The notes under the pieces: model-generated | The model's input: the letters and a program-made list of their open reading frames with translations, nothing else | Database searches by the model: none | Told to the model about the DNA's origin: nothing | Assembly: GCA_030374765.1 (NCBI GenBank) | Contig: JARGXX010000071.1 | Coordinates: 1,364,001-1,428,000, forward strand | Direction: 5' to 3' | Source of the DNA: Agarophyton chilense | Taxonomy: Eukaryota; Rhodophyta; Florideophyceae; Gracilariales; Gracilariaceae | Length of the DNA stretch: 64,000 bases | Made by a program: the position numbers and the translations under genes | Shown: positions 8,440-19,278 of the stretch, one piece after another | How positions within the stretch are numbered: position 1 is the stretch's first letter | Layout of the letters: each line of letters opens with the position of its first letter

Positions 8440-9498
8440 TCACAAGGATGCTGACGAACGAAAACTCGAGGAGCGTTTGACGGCCGTGCAATGAGGGGCC
8501 GTAGAATACTTTGAGCTAGGTTGGCGTTGGAGATACGAGCAAATTTGTCTTCCGACTGTTACAAGCTTGCCGAGATCTATGGGACCTACGTCAATATCCA
8601 TGCCTTTTAGCATGTAGACGAGATCTTCTGTAGCCAGATTTCCAGCTGCACCTGGAGCAAAGGGACAGCCTCCGAGTCCTGCTACACTGGAATCAATAAC
8701 GCTCACGCCAACACTCATAGCAGCCAACACGTTTGCGAGAGCCATACCTCTTGTGTCATGACAGTGAATTGCCAGTGCTGACGCCGGAATGCCTCTCCGC
8801 AATACTGCAAGAATGACTTGCACGATGGATTTGGGGTTTCCAACTCCAATTGTATCACCTAAAGAAATCTCGTAGCATCCCAGTTCTCTCAAAGCTACAG
8901 CGACATCGGCCACAGCTTCCGGATCAACAGCACCTTCATATGGGCAACCAACGACGCAAGAAATGTAGGCACGCACCTTGATGCGATGCAAACGTGCGAA
9001 ACTCGTGACTTCTCTGAATCGATCTAGTGATTGCTGTATGGAGCAATTTATGTTCTTTTGCGAGAATCGCTCAGTGGCGCTCGCAAAGACAGCGACTTCT
9101 TCGGCTCCCGCGGCCCGCGCAGCATGATAGCCCTTGAGATTCGGAACAAGAACTGGATAAGACACGCCCTTTTCGCGGGTTATAGCAGACATTACAGCCG
9201 TTGAATCAGCTAACTGGGGTATGCGTCGGGGACTTACGAAAGCTGTTACTTCAACTGTACTTAAACCAGCGTCAACAAGATCGTGAACAAGAGCAATTTT
9301 ACGAGAGGTCTCGACGATACGAGACTCGTTTTGAAGTCCATCGCGAGGACCGACTTCAACAATTCGTACGGATTTGGGGAGTCGCGTTGAAACGGGGCAA
9401 CGCGGAACCGATGTAGATCGATTATGACTTGATGAACAAAAAGGGTTGAGCGAACTGATAGAAGACGGGTGCTCGAGAAGACGTTCAGATGGTGACAT
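8440..9498 (-). CDS. Hydroxymethylglutaryl-CoA lyase
   Basis: 352 residues from the ATG at 9498. The frame two codons upstream opens only with TTG. Cleaves HMG-CoA to acetoacetate and acetyl-CoA, the last step of leucine breakdown. Signatures seen: EVGPRDGLQNE at the start of the barrel (catalytic Arg and metal-binding Asp), the metal-binding HCHDTRGMALAN, and the active-site loop GLGGCPFAPGAAGN with the catalytic Cys at about 278. The first 45 residues are Ser/Arg-rich without acidic clusters, consistent with a mitochondrial presequence (inference). The C-terminus ends in Ala-Ser-Leu, not a canonical peroxisomal signal, and is Ser-rich beyond the barrel. The length fits the family. Confidence 0.95.
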   Translation of the reverse strand: MSPSERLLEHPSSISSLNPFCSSSHNRSTSVPRCPVSTRLPKSVRIVEVGPRDGLQNESRIVETSRKIALVHDLVDAGLSTVEVTAFVSPRRIPQLADSTAVMSAITREKGVSYPVLVPNLKGYHAARAAGAEEVAVFASATERFSQKNINCSIQQSLDRFREVTSFARLHRIKVRAYISCVVGCPYEGAVDPEAVADVAVALRELGCYEISLGDTIGVGNPKSIVQVILAVLRRGIPASALAIHCHDTRGMALANVLAAMSVGVSVIDSSVAGLGGCPFAPGAAGNLATEDLVYMLKGMDIDVGPIDLGKLVTVGRQICSYLQRQPSSKYSTAPHCTAVKRSSSFRSSASL

Positions 9499-10467
9499 AG
9501 GCAAAACTGATGTTTTGATGGGTGCGTGGTCTTCAAAGCATGGGCGGTTGGTTCAAAAAAAGAAACGTAGAGCACGAGACCAAGATGTCACGCGTTCGTC
9601 GTAAGATATCCCTGAGGAATGCGGATGCGGAAAGAAGAAGAGGAGCAGGAGGGAGGGGCTGAACCAGAACACCGCAAAGGAGAGCCTCTGTGGGCGCGAA
9701 TTCCGCCGTTGCGCATGGAAGTGAGAGTTGGCGAATGGCGCTACAGAGTATTCCAAAGCGGTTTTTTTTACACGAATGCGATGCGCATGCGTACAATTGC
9801 AACGTGAAACGCTTCTGTTGCGGCAGGTGCTCGTCTCTGTTCTGGAATAGTCCTGCCCGACAAATGCCTGCTCGACATCATCGGAAAGGCGCGCGCCCGC
9901 TGATTCGTTGGTGCAGCTCGAGGCCGCGCGCTCCCTATGCCGCCTTGGACATGCCCACGCGTCACGCCGTCGCCCCCGCTTCGCTGTTGCCTTCGTGCCA
10001 TTTGCTTACAACGACTACGCCCAAAGAATCTCGCCATTGAGCATTCGCCATTAGATATGCGCTGATACACCTTTTCGGTCCTGTTCTATAAAGTAAGCAC
10101 GCAGGAAATCCCGCGCCACGAATTCGGAGGGATGCTGAAGAGAAGCATAATATTGTAACTAGACTAAGATTAACGCGCCATCGCTGCATATTCAACACAC
10201 GCGACCTTCACCAACAGAAAAGATCGAGCCGCCTGAAAACGATTAGACAACTCGTATCGAAGGCGCCAAGAAAGGTTCTATTCTTTGTGCGGAAAGAGTA
10301 TCTGTTGAGTTATGAAGTAGAACACAAAAGCCCGCAATGCATAAAAAGATCAACCACAAGTTATAGCGGGCCACTGACCTCGGTGACAGACGAAATAACA
10401 CTTGAAACCGCATTTGGCACACTCACTACTTGTGGCCTTCTTATCCGGACAGCCTACAGCGCATTGT
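9499..10467. other. Intergenic, about 970 bases, upstream of HMG-CoA lyase
   Basis: Promoter side of the lyase gene and 3' side of the Rrp7-like gene. Several overlapping frames exist on both strands (9553-10070) but none has a domain, a consistent start or protein-like composition. No RNA gene was seen. Confidence 0.5.
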
Positions 10468-11361
10468 TTACTCCGTTTTCAAACCACGTATGGCGGCTAT
10501 ACGCCTGCGATCATCCCTAAACTTCTTCTGCAAATCTGACACAGCATTATCTCTTCGCCGCTGCCATCTGTAGAACCCATCTTTTTCAATGCCCTTTCTG
10601 GCGTCGAGAAAGCTCCTGGCCCGCTTTGTCCCTCTATTCTTGAACCGGTTCTTCGCCGTCATTAAATTCTGTGCTTCCGCAGCCTTCATTTGCTTAGCAC
10701 CACTGGTAACTGTCACAAATCCCTCTTCGTCTGGCCCCCCATTTTTCTCGAGGCGTTCCTTTTCTTCTTTTCTTCGCTGTTCACGAAGCTCGTACGCTTT
10801 CATTGCGGCATTGCTCCACTCCAGAACCTTTTCCGAATCACGCGCCTCTTTGTAAGCAGCAAGGTATCTTGAAAGTGTTTGTTGTGAATCATCATTATGA
10901 AGCTCGCGCCAGTATTCCATGTACAAATTCTGTTCCGGCGACGAAAGCGTTTCTTCTATCTCTTCTTCACCTCCTTTCATACAAATTCTGGTGGCCAAAC
11001 GTCCGTTTCCAGTGCTGAAAATGTCACCAATTGATTCAGCTGCTGGAAACAACTTCCCAAGTATGGCTTTGAGCTTCTCTTGGGGCTCCGGGGCAATAAT
11101 TTCAGACGAAGAACTGACAAATGGAAACCAGGGAGGGATTGGCAGGTTTCCAACAAACAATTCGGTTGGTGAGTGCTTTCTCAAATAAAGCCACCCTAGA
11201 GCTGTATTCGCAGAATCTTCGGCAAGATTCAGTGCGACATAGCCGCACAACCTTTTCACTTGGACTTCGCACAGCGTCTGCTTGCTTTTCTGTTTGCTCT
11301 GCTTGGCAGATTTGCTCGATTTTCCTGGCTTGGTCAAATTCTTGGACTTGCTCGACACCAT
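10468..11361 (-). CDS. Rrp7-like ribosomal RNA processing protein
   Basis: 297 residues from the ATG at 11361. The C-terminal third carries the Rrp7 signature: PDEEGFVTVT, then Arg/Lys-rich helices, then DGFYRWQRRRDNAVSDLQKKF and a basic end. The N-terminal part begins with a Ser/Lys-rich tail and has a region around the GWLYLRKH motif in the place of the RRM-like domain. In yeast, Rrp7 acts in the small-subunit processome for 18S rRNA maturation in the nucleolus, in a complex with Utp22. That role is transferred by family, not shown here. The length matches human and yeast proteins. Confidence 0.85.
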   Translation of the reverse strand: MVSSKSKNLTKPGKSSKSAKQSKQKSKQTLCEVQVKRLCGYVALNLAEDSANTALGWLYLRKHSPTELFVGNLPIPPWFPFVSSSSEIIAPEPQEKLKAILGKLFPAAESIGDIFSTGNGRLATRICMKGGEEEIEETLSSPEQNLYMEYWRELHNDDSQQTLSRYLAAYKEARDSEKVLEWSNAAMKAYELREQRRKEEKERLEKNGGPDEEGFVTVTSGAKQMKAAEAQNLMTAKNRFKNRGTKRARSFLDARKGIEKDGFYRWQRRRDNAVSDLQKKFRDDRRRIAAIRGLKTE

Positions 11362-11968
11362 GCTAGTAGTGTTTGAAAGTCTAGCTGGGCAGATGGTGCG
11401 GGGAGAGACGAGGCAAATGCGAAGAACGAGTTATCTAATGTCGACGACGAGTTTCAGCGGGAGCGGTGGAACCGTATCGCCGAGAATTAAATATTTATGT
11501 GAAATCAATTAATGTCTCCGTTCTCGGTGCCACCCGTTTTTCAAGGTTTACCGAACGCATACAACAAGAGGATCTTGATTTCGGATAAGTCTTTGAAGTG
11601 ACGTCAATCTTCCCTGGCCGATGGGTACAAGAGTAATGGCACAGATGATGAAAATCCTTTGCCAGAGTGCCAAAACGCAATGAGAACAAGCTTAATAGGG
11701 ATACAACTGCAACACATTGTTTACAGGAAAATCATACAACATACTGTTCGTAGTTATCAATTTACCAAGTGCTGGCTTTTGTAAGGAATCTGGTTCCTTC
11801 TCTAGAGAGACGAAGGGATACAACTGTGACAAATAGCTGTAGTGAAATAACATGAACCCTGGTACTATGTCTACAACACCTTTGTCTTCCAACATTGAAG
11901 CGAGCGGGCGCACTACAGTTAAGCGGTTGGAAAGATTGTTTTGTTTTCCTCCATGAAAGTTATTTCTA
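11362..11968. other. Intergenic, about 600 bases
   Basis: AT-richer spacer holding the promoter of the Rrp7-like gene and the 3' end of the armadillo-like gene. Short frames at 11495-11689 and 11692-11913 look accidental. Confidence 0.5.
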
Positions 11969-13942
11969 CTATGACGGTAGCAAGTGCGACGCTTGCATAT
12001 TCACGGATTCGATGCCCGATAAAATAGCACAAGCCGATTCCGTGGATTGCATCCTATACTTGCCCTCTGCTGACTGTACAAGCTGTCGCAACACTGCACA
12101 AATCTTGTCCACGAGTTGAGCATCATTCCCAAATACTCTGAGAGCCTCCATCACCGTCTCCACGGCCCCAGCATCCACAGCCGCATCAACGAAGTCGTGA
12201 TTTTTCCATCCGTTCTTCACAGCAACATCCATCGCTCTATGTATCAACTCCATTAGAACTTTCTCTAGAGCAGGGTCGCGTTGGCTGCCTATCTTTGCTT
12301 CATTGACGATGAGATGAAGGGACCCGAAAAAGCAATCAACTTCAAGTTCAAGAGAAAACAGATCGTCTTTCATGTCATCAAGGTCGCAAAGTAAGGTCAA
12401 ACACTGCCACTGAATCTCTTTCGATTCATGATGCATTTTGAACGCCGTGGATATGGTCTGTGCGCAAAGATGAAGCAGATCCATTCTCATGTTGTGCCTG
12501 CCAGCCCTCGACAACAACGTTCTTAAGGCGTCCAGGCCGTACTCCTGGATATTCATGCGATGCTCATGGAGAGCCATTGATTTCAACACAAACTTGATTG
12601 TCCTGGAGGAAGAAGAAGACATGGAAGAAGCAATGAAACTTTCTGAGGTGTGCGCCGGATGATGCTTCAGCTCGGACAGTGCCTGCAGCGCATGCTTTGC
12701 TATGGTGGGACAGTTCTCATATCGCGATGAAGCAGCAGCTTTTCCCATCTTCTGAGGCCCGTCAAACATTTCGAACAATCTGATGTTTCGCGGAGAATCT
12801 TTCAGCAGACATGACACGGCGTAAACCACAGCGTTGACGATGCGCGCTCTGTCGTAAAACTTTGACAACGTGGGTTTGATGGAGAGACACTGAATAAGCG
12901 ACTGTACAGCGGAGTGTTGTCCAAATACATCGCGCGTTGCGCTGTCGTTCTCCGACAGTATACCGATGGCCATGGCAGCCTTCTCAATGATGATGGGATT
13001 GCCGTCACTGTCCCTTAGCAAATCGACAATGACTCGCAAACCACCGGCGCTGCCTCGCGCCTCCCTCTGTAGCGCATCGGTGTAGGCGTGATACAGCTTG
13101 CTCTGGCCTGCAGTAGGTGGCATGCTGGTTTGTTTAACGGGCAGATACGGACTGAGTTCAATCCTTCGAGCCTTGATATTGGGTGGAGAAGGGTGGCGTT
13201 TCGGCTTGAGTGATTGGGCCAAGTGGTGAGGGTGATAATTGTTCGATCTGATATCGATAAGAGCTGTCTCGTCCTGCGAATCTGAATCGTCGGCCACATC
13301 GTCGAGCGTGAAAGTGGACGGATCATTTGCAAAATTGGTATCGTTAGCGTGGTGGTGGTACTCATCTGGAAGTGCACGACTGCTGCGCACATCTATGGTG
13401 GTGCGCGGACGCACAGCAGCAGAAGGGGTTGCAGATGAGAGTAAGGCGTTCGAAGATCGAGAACGAGATGAGAAAGAGGCGGGCACGTGAAAGATGGAGT
13501 GCTCTTTGTTCTGAAGGAAGGAGCGTTTTGAGCGAGGCCCGGTGGCGTCGATTTCGGGCAGGTAAGCCGAGTCCGAACGCGACTGCTCGTGACGGACGAT
13601 AGGAATTCCGTAGGCGTCGCTGTCTTCCAAAGCGTCGGGTGAAACAGGGCCTTGTTGGTCAAACTGTTTGTGATACATGTCGTAAAGAACCGGCGCCGGG
13701 TGGGCGGGCGGGGGTGAACGCGGGGATTGACGGGAACGACTGCCGGGATGCAAAGAGTGGGCGGGAGAAGCAGAAGGAGCAGCAGCAGAGCGACCAAACG
13801 AACGCGCGTGAACAAGGGAGGGAAAGCGGAGATAACGGCGATGGGAACGAAGAGGAGGAGTAGGATGAGGGGGTTGCGACGAATGCGGAGGAGAAGAAGG
13901 CTCTTGCACATGGCCAAAAGCGCGCCGAATTAATCGTCTCAT
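11969..13942 (-). CDS. Armadillo/HEAT-like helical repeat protein, unknown function
   Basis: 657 residues from the ATG at 13942 (MRRLIRRAFG). An upstream GTG in the same frame is not a credible eukaryotic start. The first 270 residues are low-complexity Ser/Pro/His/Arg, likely disordered. From about 275 to the end the protein is alpha-helical, with ARM-like blocks such as GGLRVIVDLLRDSDGNP followed by KAAMAIGILSENDSA, and later DAALEALRVFGN-like helices ending in VCAVLRQL-type segments. I see no catalytic motif. Such repeats usually act as protein-binding scaffolds. No specific family is recognised. Confidence 0.75.
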   Translation of the reverse strand: MRRLIRRAFGHVQEPSSPPHSSQPPHPTPPLRSHRRYLRFPSLVHARSFGRSAAAPSASPAHSLHPGSRSRQSPRSPPPAHPAPVLYDMYHKQFDQQGPVSPDALEDSDAYGIPIVRHEQSRSDSAYLPEIDATGPRSKRSFLQNKEHSIFHVPASFSSRSRSSNALLSSATPSAAVRPRTTIDVRSSRALPDEYHHHANDTNFANDPSTFTLDDVADDSDSQDETALIDIRSNNYHPHHLAQSLKPKRHPSPPNIKARRIELSPYLPVKQTSMPPTAGQSKLYHAYTDALQREARGSAGGLRVIVDLLRDSDGNPIIIEKAAMAIGILSENDSATRDVFGQHSAVQSLIQCLSIKPTLSKFYDRARIVNAVVYAVSCLLKDSPRNIRLFEMFDGPQKMGKAAASSRYENCPTIAKHALQALSELKHHPAHTSESFIASSMSSSSSRTIKFVLKSMALHEHRMNIQEYGLDALRTLLSRAGRHNMRMDLLHLCAQTISTAFKMHHESKEIQWQCLTLLCDLDDMKDDLFSLELEVDCFFGSLHLIVNEAKIGSQRDPALEKVLMELIHRAMDVAVKNGWKNHDFVDAAVDAGAVETVMEALRVFGNDAQLVDKICAVLRQLVQSAEGKYRMQSTESACAILSGIESVNMQASHLLPS

Positions 13943-15264
13943 GATGTGGAGTGCGGGCACATTGGCACATTCGAGATGGACGCAGGTCTCGAGCGCGGCC
14001 AGAAAGGCCGACGGTTGGCGGCGCCCGCGGGGAAGGGTGGGGGGCGGGCGAAGACTAGTTTAGGGTGCATACGCCAAGTAGCGCGAGCGCGGGAAGGACG
14101 CGCGCACGCATTGATGGCAGCACGTCTCGCGAGTGTTCAGTGCGTGCCACGGCGTGTGTGTAGATTTTTTCCTGCGGCGTGCGTGTGTGCCGCACGTGTC
14201 GCACACGCGCTGGTTTTTTGTGTTTATGTGTTTGGATGCTCAACGTGCGCGGCCAAAAGGGTGCTGTGGCTCGGCGGCGACGACGATGACTCTTTTTAAC
14301 GAGCGCTTTGAGATATCTACAAGGGTAACTTTCAACCTACGCATTCGTCCTTCTGTCGCTTTAATTGTGTTTAATGTTACCGCCATGGTCGTTGTTGTTT
14401 CGCCATTATTGCCGCCTCGGGCATGAGTGCGCATTCCAAGTCCACCGGTGTGCACTACCGCCACTCAAAACGTCACTACACAACCTGTTCCAATTACACA
14501 GCCAGTGTGCAGACGCGCGCTCTGCTCTTGGTGCACCGTTGCACTGAACGCGCCAGCGCAATGACCACTTGTCTGTTTGGCGGCAGCATTTCACAAGTGC
14601 GTCCTTCGCACGCACACCATGTCTACGCCCTGCCCGGCGACGCTCATCGCCGTATCTATTTGCTGTCACAGCTCTCATTCTTAAATCAAAACGATACAGA
14701 TACAATAAACTTTTCGATTTCGCCATGTTGTGTGCAAGTTTCAAACAATTTCACCTTCTGCCGAACACCCCGCAAACCCTCAACAAAAATGCCGCCTCAT
14801 CTCGCCACCTATGCACGTTGAATAAACAAACTCATACTTCTTGACCTGTTTACATCAAAATAACGCTCATACACTATCATCTCCTCACAGTTGCGCTTGT
14901 ACTGCTTTTGCTTCTTTCCCGCGCAACTCAATTAACCTTTCTTCCAAGCCCCATTCTCATTTGCTTAGGGGTTGACTTTACTATCGACTAATGTTGCTTT
15001 CTACTGCTACGTGTTCCCTCCAGACCTCATGCCCATCACGTGAAGTGGTCCCCTTCACACCAACCGGGCGCAGCGTCTATCACAACCGCCCCCCTTCTAC
15101 AGATCCCCTACCACTTCAAAATCATCCCAATCCACACTACCCTCATGCCTCTCAACCATTACAGACTGTTCACAAATTCAATATTCATTTCTTCTTATGC
15201 TCCATCCATTCGCTCCATGTCTGTCACATACTACTGTACATCTCTATTGCACACAAAATTGAAC
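13943..15264. other. Intergenic, 1.3 kb
   Basis: Promoter side of the armadillo-like gene and 3' side of the large membrane-protein gene. GC-rich to about 14.3 kb with CGTGTG-type stretches, then AT-richer. A + strand frame of 132 codons (14423-14821) starts with ATG but shows no domain and is not called. Confidence 0.5.
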
Positions 15265-18051
15265 TTAATTCGCACTGCTTTCCCTCACGCGGTAAATCAC
15301 TTGCCCCACCCGCGGCCAGGTCATGGGGCCCTCATCATCCCCCAACTCTTGACACAGCTCTTCCAGCACTCTTCCACGATGTTGTTCTTCGTCAGCTGTG
15401 CCGGCGCCCCTTGCAAAAACCGTCTTGTCATAGTCTTGATTCATTCGCACCACCACGGGAAGCACTTCCTCGTTCGCTCTGTTCTCACGTCCAGTAATCT
15501 TTTTCCATATTTGAGTCATACGACTCAGAGGGCCGCGTCTAGAGTTAGAAGGCCCTTCAGCACAAACACGTTGCGTCTCCGATTCAAATCGACCACTGCC
15601 TGTTTCCTGCCACGTCGCTATGTGCTCTCTTCTAGAACCCCCAGTACTGCCTTCATTCCGATTACTACCGCTGCTTGACTCTTCCTCCCAGGATCCTTGT
15701 AGGAAACTCCATTCAGACTCAACATCGCTTGCTCTGGAATCGTCAGTCTTCAAACAACGGAAGTGTTGCAGTTTTCTACGAATAATGCCCCACACAGTGA
15801 TTGACATTGGAATCAAATCACAGTATATAGCGCAGAGAACCGCCAATGATATCGACACAAACCCAAGTATTACTGCTATGTAATCCATCTGTTCCGCTGT
15901 TTCGTAACTTCCCAAAGCGCCCATAAACTCAACAACTAGAACCATCAGGTCAATCAATCCCAAAACACCCACTATTCGTCCTTCGATTTTGTCAACATAC
16001 GGCGCAAAAGAACAAAACAGGATGAACAGAGTAGAATACACGGCAATCAGGATGCCAAGCACGACCACTTCATTCCAGATGATTGCAGTGCAAATTGAGT
16101 CAACAAGCACAACGAACATTTCCAGCCCGGCCAACCAGACACGAGGTCCTGCAAGAGAAGAGTAATAGCATTCAAACAAGGTGTGGAAAGTATCATTTTC
16201 AGTCCCAGTGTACTCCCCACGTATGGGCGAGTTTCTTACATTTGGATCCGGTATTTCAATGCGCGGAACCCATTTGATGTCCTGTCGCCAAAGCCTTCGC
16301 AATGCGAAGAATACCACAGATAGAACGAAGAGCGTGAATCCCATTCCAATAAGCAGCAATTGCAAAGCGGCAATGACATAAAAACCAGACCTCCCCCCTC
16401 CCCGCCCCATGTGAGACCTGAGATATTGTGCTGCATTAAGAACAGCAGCTGAGAACACATAAGACATAGCAATCGATGAAAGGTATATGAGCCAGGCTTG
16501 GGCCTTGATCTTCTCATCATTCGACTTTTTTCTGTAGAACAACCAAACTCCTGTGTGTAGGAGTACAAAAGCCGTAACTATTAAGCTCGTGTACAAAGCG
16601 CATCCAGCAAACACCGCATCGCTCACACTGACCTCGAAATCTACGTTCTCGTCCTCCCCTTCCGAATCCCCTTTTCCATTGGAAGAGCCTCCTTGAGACT
16701 TATCCCCTTTAAAGCCTGGAAACGGAAATTTTCCAACGAACGGCTTCATAGATTCCCCGAATTCCGACATCGCATCGGAATGAAAACCATGGATTTCGTT
16801 AATTCTTGCAAAGAATGAAGCCGTAGTTAGCATTCTGGAAATGCCTTGACCTGGCGGACTAACCGCTGAGGTGGTAGTTCCCACGGATACAGACATGCTT
16901 CCAACCGCTCCCCCAACGGATGATGAAACTGCAACCGTGGCGGCCCTGCTCGATGCGACTCCCAAGTCTCTCGCGTTTTCAATATGAGATATCAACGATC
17001 CGCGATATTGCCCCTGTTTTGCCCCGCTCCTCGATGAATCGTTGTAGATATCAGAAGCAAACGGGGTACCTATGTTAACCTCCTTAATATCTGGAAAACC
17101 ACGAAGTGTTATCCAGTATGAGCCCAAGGAAAAGCATTGCATCGGCCCATAGGAGGCAGCAGTAACAAGTCCTAAGACAAAGCCTATGGAGTGTGGATCT
17201 AGTTCCCTAACCCATTCGTCATGACTTTGAAAGACATCGATTTCAGCTGTGAAATAAGCCCCTACGAGTAAATCATTGGGAGGAGCTTCGCCGATTGGAC
17301 TAGGGTAGGATATGTTCTGATGCCATCGCACATTTCGGGTAGATAGTAGCGTTCGATTATCGTTAAATACTGAGAAAGTCCCTCCGGTGTACAGTCGGGA
17401 ATCCCCAGCTTGACCTAGAATATCCCATCTTCGTCTCCCATTAACTGTATTAATGTGGTCGAAACTTGAAAGCGATAAGTTCCGAAGCTCAACCTTAACC
17501 CCAGAGAAGCTTCTATCGGAAATATTTGCATAAAAGTGAGAGGGGTCGATATAGCCTCGTGAGATCTTCCCATTTCCGCCACTGGCACATGTGCCATTTC
17601 CAGTGCCATTTTCATTCCAATTAATATGCGTGTGAGCCAAGAAAGAAGATGAATTAGATTCTTCAATGAAAGGATCTCCAGCTGTAGAATACATCCAAGG
17701 GGCACTTGCACTTGACTGGCCGCTTGACTGACCGCTTGACTGACCGCTTGACTGATATGCAAATTCCATGTTCTGTAGAACAACAGTAATATTGTTGCGT
17801 TTTACATCGACAGGTACAGAGCTCACCTGTCGCGCAACATTGTCTATGTGCTCAGAGGCAAGGCGTTGGCCATGCATTGCAGGGTCTTCCATTTCTGATA
17901 CTTTGTATATGGAACCTGTCATGACCATGAAGCACAGGATGAAGAGAATCATGGCGGATGCAATAGACACCAAAAGTATGGATATTCGAGCCATTTTGAG
18001 AATCACGTCCAGCTGTATAATATGTCTCCTCAAAGAAGACGTTGATTTCAT
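15265..18051 (-). CDS. Large multi-pass membrane protein with extracellular domain (GPCR-like topology), unknown
   Basis: 928 residues from the ATG at 18051. A signal-anchor-like segment (about 23-48) is followed by a domain of about 420 residues. That domain has many N-glycosylation sequons (for example NIT, NGT, NIS, NLS, NRT) and a Ser-Gly-Gln repeat of four to five units (about 100-115). Then come about seven hydrophobic spans (near 480, 523, 557, 637, 658, 693 and 720) and a cytosolic tail of about 180 residues rich in Ser, Glu and Arg. The order of signal segment, long ectodomain, seven spans and tail resembles adhesion or glutamate-type receptors in topology only. No receptor signature was recognised. 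It could equally be a channel or a lineage-specific surface protein. The short gap between spans 4 and 5 makes the count uncertain. Confidence 0.7.
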   Translation of the reverse strand: MKSTSSLRRHIIQLDVILKMARISILLVSIASAMILFILCFMVMTGSIYKVSEMEDPAMHGQRLASEHIDNVARQVSSVPVDVKRNNITVVLQNMEFAYQSSGQSSGQSSGQSSASAPWMYSTAGDPFIEESNSSSFLAHTHINWNENGTGNGTCASGGNGKISRGYIDPSHFYANISDRSFSGVKVELRNLSLSSFDHINTVNGRRRWDILGQAGDSRLYTGGTFSVFNDNRTLLSTRNVRWHQNISYPSPIGEAPPNDLLVGAYFTAEIDVFQSHDEWVRELDPHSIGFVLGLVTAASYGPMQCFSLGSYWITLRGFPDIKEVNIGTPFASDIYNDSSRSGAKQGQYRGSLISHIENARDLGVASSRAATVAVSSSVGGAVGSMSVSVGTTTSAVSPPGQGISRMLTTASFFARINEIHGFHSDAMSEFGESMKPFVGKFPFPGFKGDKSQGGSSNGKGDSEGEDENVDFEVSVSDAVFAGCALYTSLIVTAFVLLHTGVWLFYRKKSNDEKIKAQAWLIYLSSIAMSYVFSAAVLNAAQYLRSHMGRGGGRSGFYVIAALQLLLIGMGFTLFVLSVVFFALRRLWRQDIKWVPRIEIPDPNVRNSPIRGEYTGTENDTFHTLFECYYSSLAGPRVWLAGLEMFVVLVDSICTAIIWNEVVVLGILIAVYSTLFILFCSFAPYVDKIEGRIVGVLGLIDLMVLVVEFMGALGSYETAEQMDYIAVILGFVSISLAVLCAIYCDLIPMSITVWGIIRRKLQHFRCLKTDDSRASDVESEWSFLQGSWEEESSSGSNRNEGSTGGSRREHIATWQETGSGRFESETQRVCAEGPSNSRRGPLSRMTQIWKKITGRENRANEEVLPVVVRMNQDYDKTVFARGAGTADEEQHRGRVLEELCQELGDDEGPMTWPRVGQVIYRVRESSAN
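17709..17758 (-). repeat. In-frame tandem repeat coding Ser-Ser-Gly-Gln
   Basis: A 12-base unit (TGACTGGCCGCT / TGACTGACCGCT on +) repeated about four times in the ectodomain of the large membrane protein. It adds SGQS units. Confidence 0.85.
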
Positions 18052-19278
18052 CGTTAGAGATGCTCACAGACGAAGAATGACAACAGAAAGCGCGTCCCTG
18101 TGCCTCGAGGAAAACAACTTCCCTTTTGTACTCGTCGAATGAGTCATCTGCCATTTGTCTAAAGTTCGATGCAGACCAAAAGCAACTGACAGACTTTTGC
18201 GATTCAACTTCGGTATGCAGCACTGAATGCAGCGACATTTTTATGGACTGACAAGAATGTTGGGGGACGTGGCTGAAAAGATGGTGGCTCACGTAGTACG
18301 GACATGAAATCTTGATCATGCATTAAAGAGTTGTACAATGTGTCGACAGCAGAACCTAAAACAAAAATTCCATGCCAACTGGAAAAGAATGCTACATTCG
18401 AACGACACACTTGGGTTGGCGACACAGTTTTGCATTTTTCTGCCCAGAAGCCCATATCTGAACCACACGACGGCTAAAGATGTTTCTATTCTTAATCTTT
18501 CAAGCATACTGACTTCCATCACAAGACAGTGGTCTGACTTTCCAGCTTGAGAGCCATCCTCGGTTTTTGTACCCAATTCAGAATAATGCGAACGACTTTC
18601 TCAAGAACTTTCCTTCGTCATTCAGCTCTCATTATTTGCTGCCAATTGAAACGAATAGAAATATTCATCCCGTCTGATAGCAACACAAATATGAACGCTC
18701 AGAGTGAGACGTCTTACCTACTTAGCTAAGAAGGGATATAGAGATGCTATCGTTAATTTTATCCAGAGATCCATAACACGCAGGTTTGGAATACAGGACG
18801 CCAGACTTGCAGCGAGATTTGTCCTGAACAAGGTACTGACATTCAAGAACAAAGTGGAGCCTCTGCGGCTGTGCTAGAGCTTCATGTCCGGAGGCGGCCT
18901 TGTTTCTCCAAGCGACTGGGAGTAAACAAGACTGGGAAAATTAAGAAAACCAGTTCTAATTGACAAAAACCATTAAGGAAATGTAACTACCAAAGAGCTG
19001 CTTTCGACTCTATGGGTGACGTATTCTTGAACTGAATGACCACAAAAAAACCTCCCACAGAATCGTGACCGTGAAGATATCGGAGAAGGCGAGGAAGTCA
19101 ACAATTGCTAAGCTGACCATGAGACTGTAAAAGATCGTCCATGCTTGCGATGTACGATGCCATAAAACATTTAACTATAAACACATAGCTTCCAAGCTTT
19201 GATCACTAACGGATTTGCGACAGGACTGGACTCAAATCTACAGCACGGGTCTGATTACGCATAAGACAAAAGACGTTC
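18052..19278. other. Intergenic, 1.2 kb
   Basis: Upstream of the large membrane protein. A minus-strand frame beginning at about 18151 (MADDSFDEYKREVVFLEAQG) overlaps the start of that gene in another phase and could be an upstream ORF or 5' exon; it is not called. The remainder shows no gene. Confidence 0.45.

Noticed and set aside
14423-14821. 132-codon + strand frame with ATG
   Set aside because: No domain, no hydrophobic or repeat pattern, and a gene-free neighbourhood.
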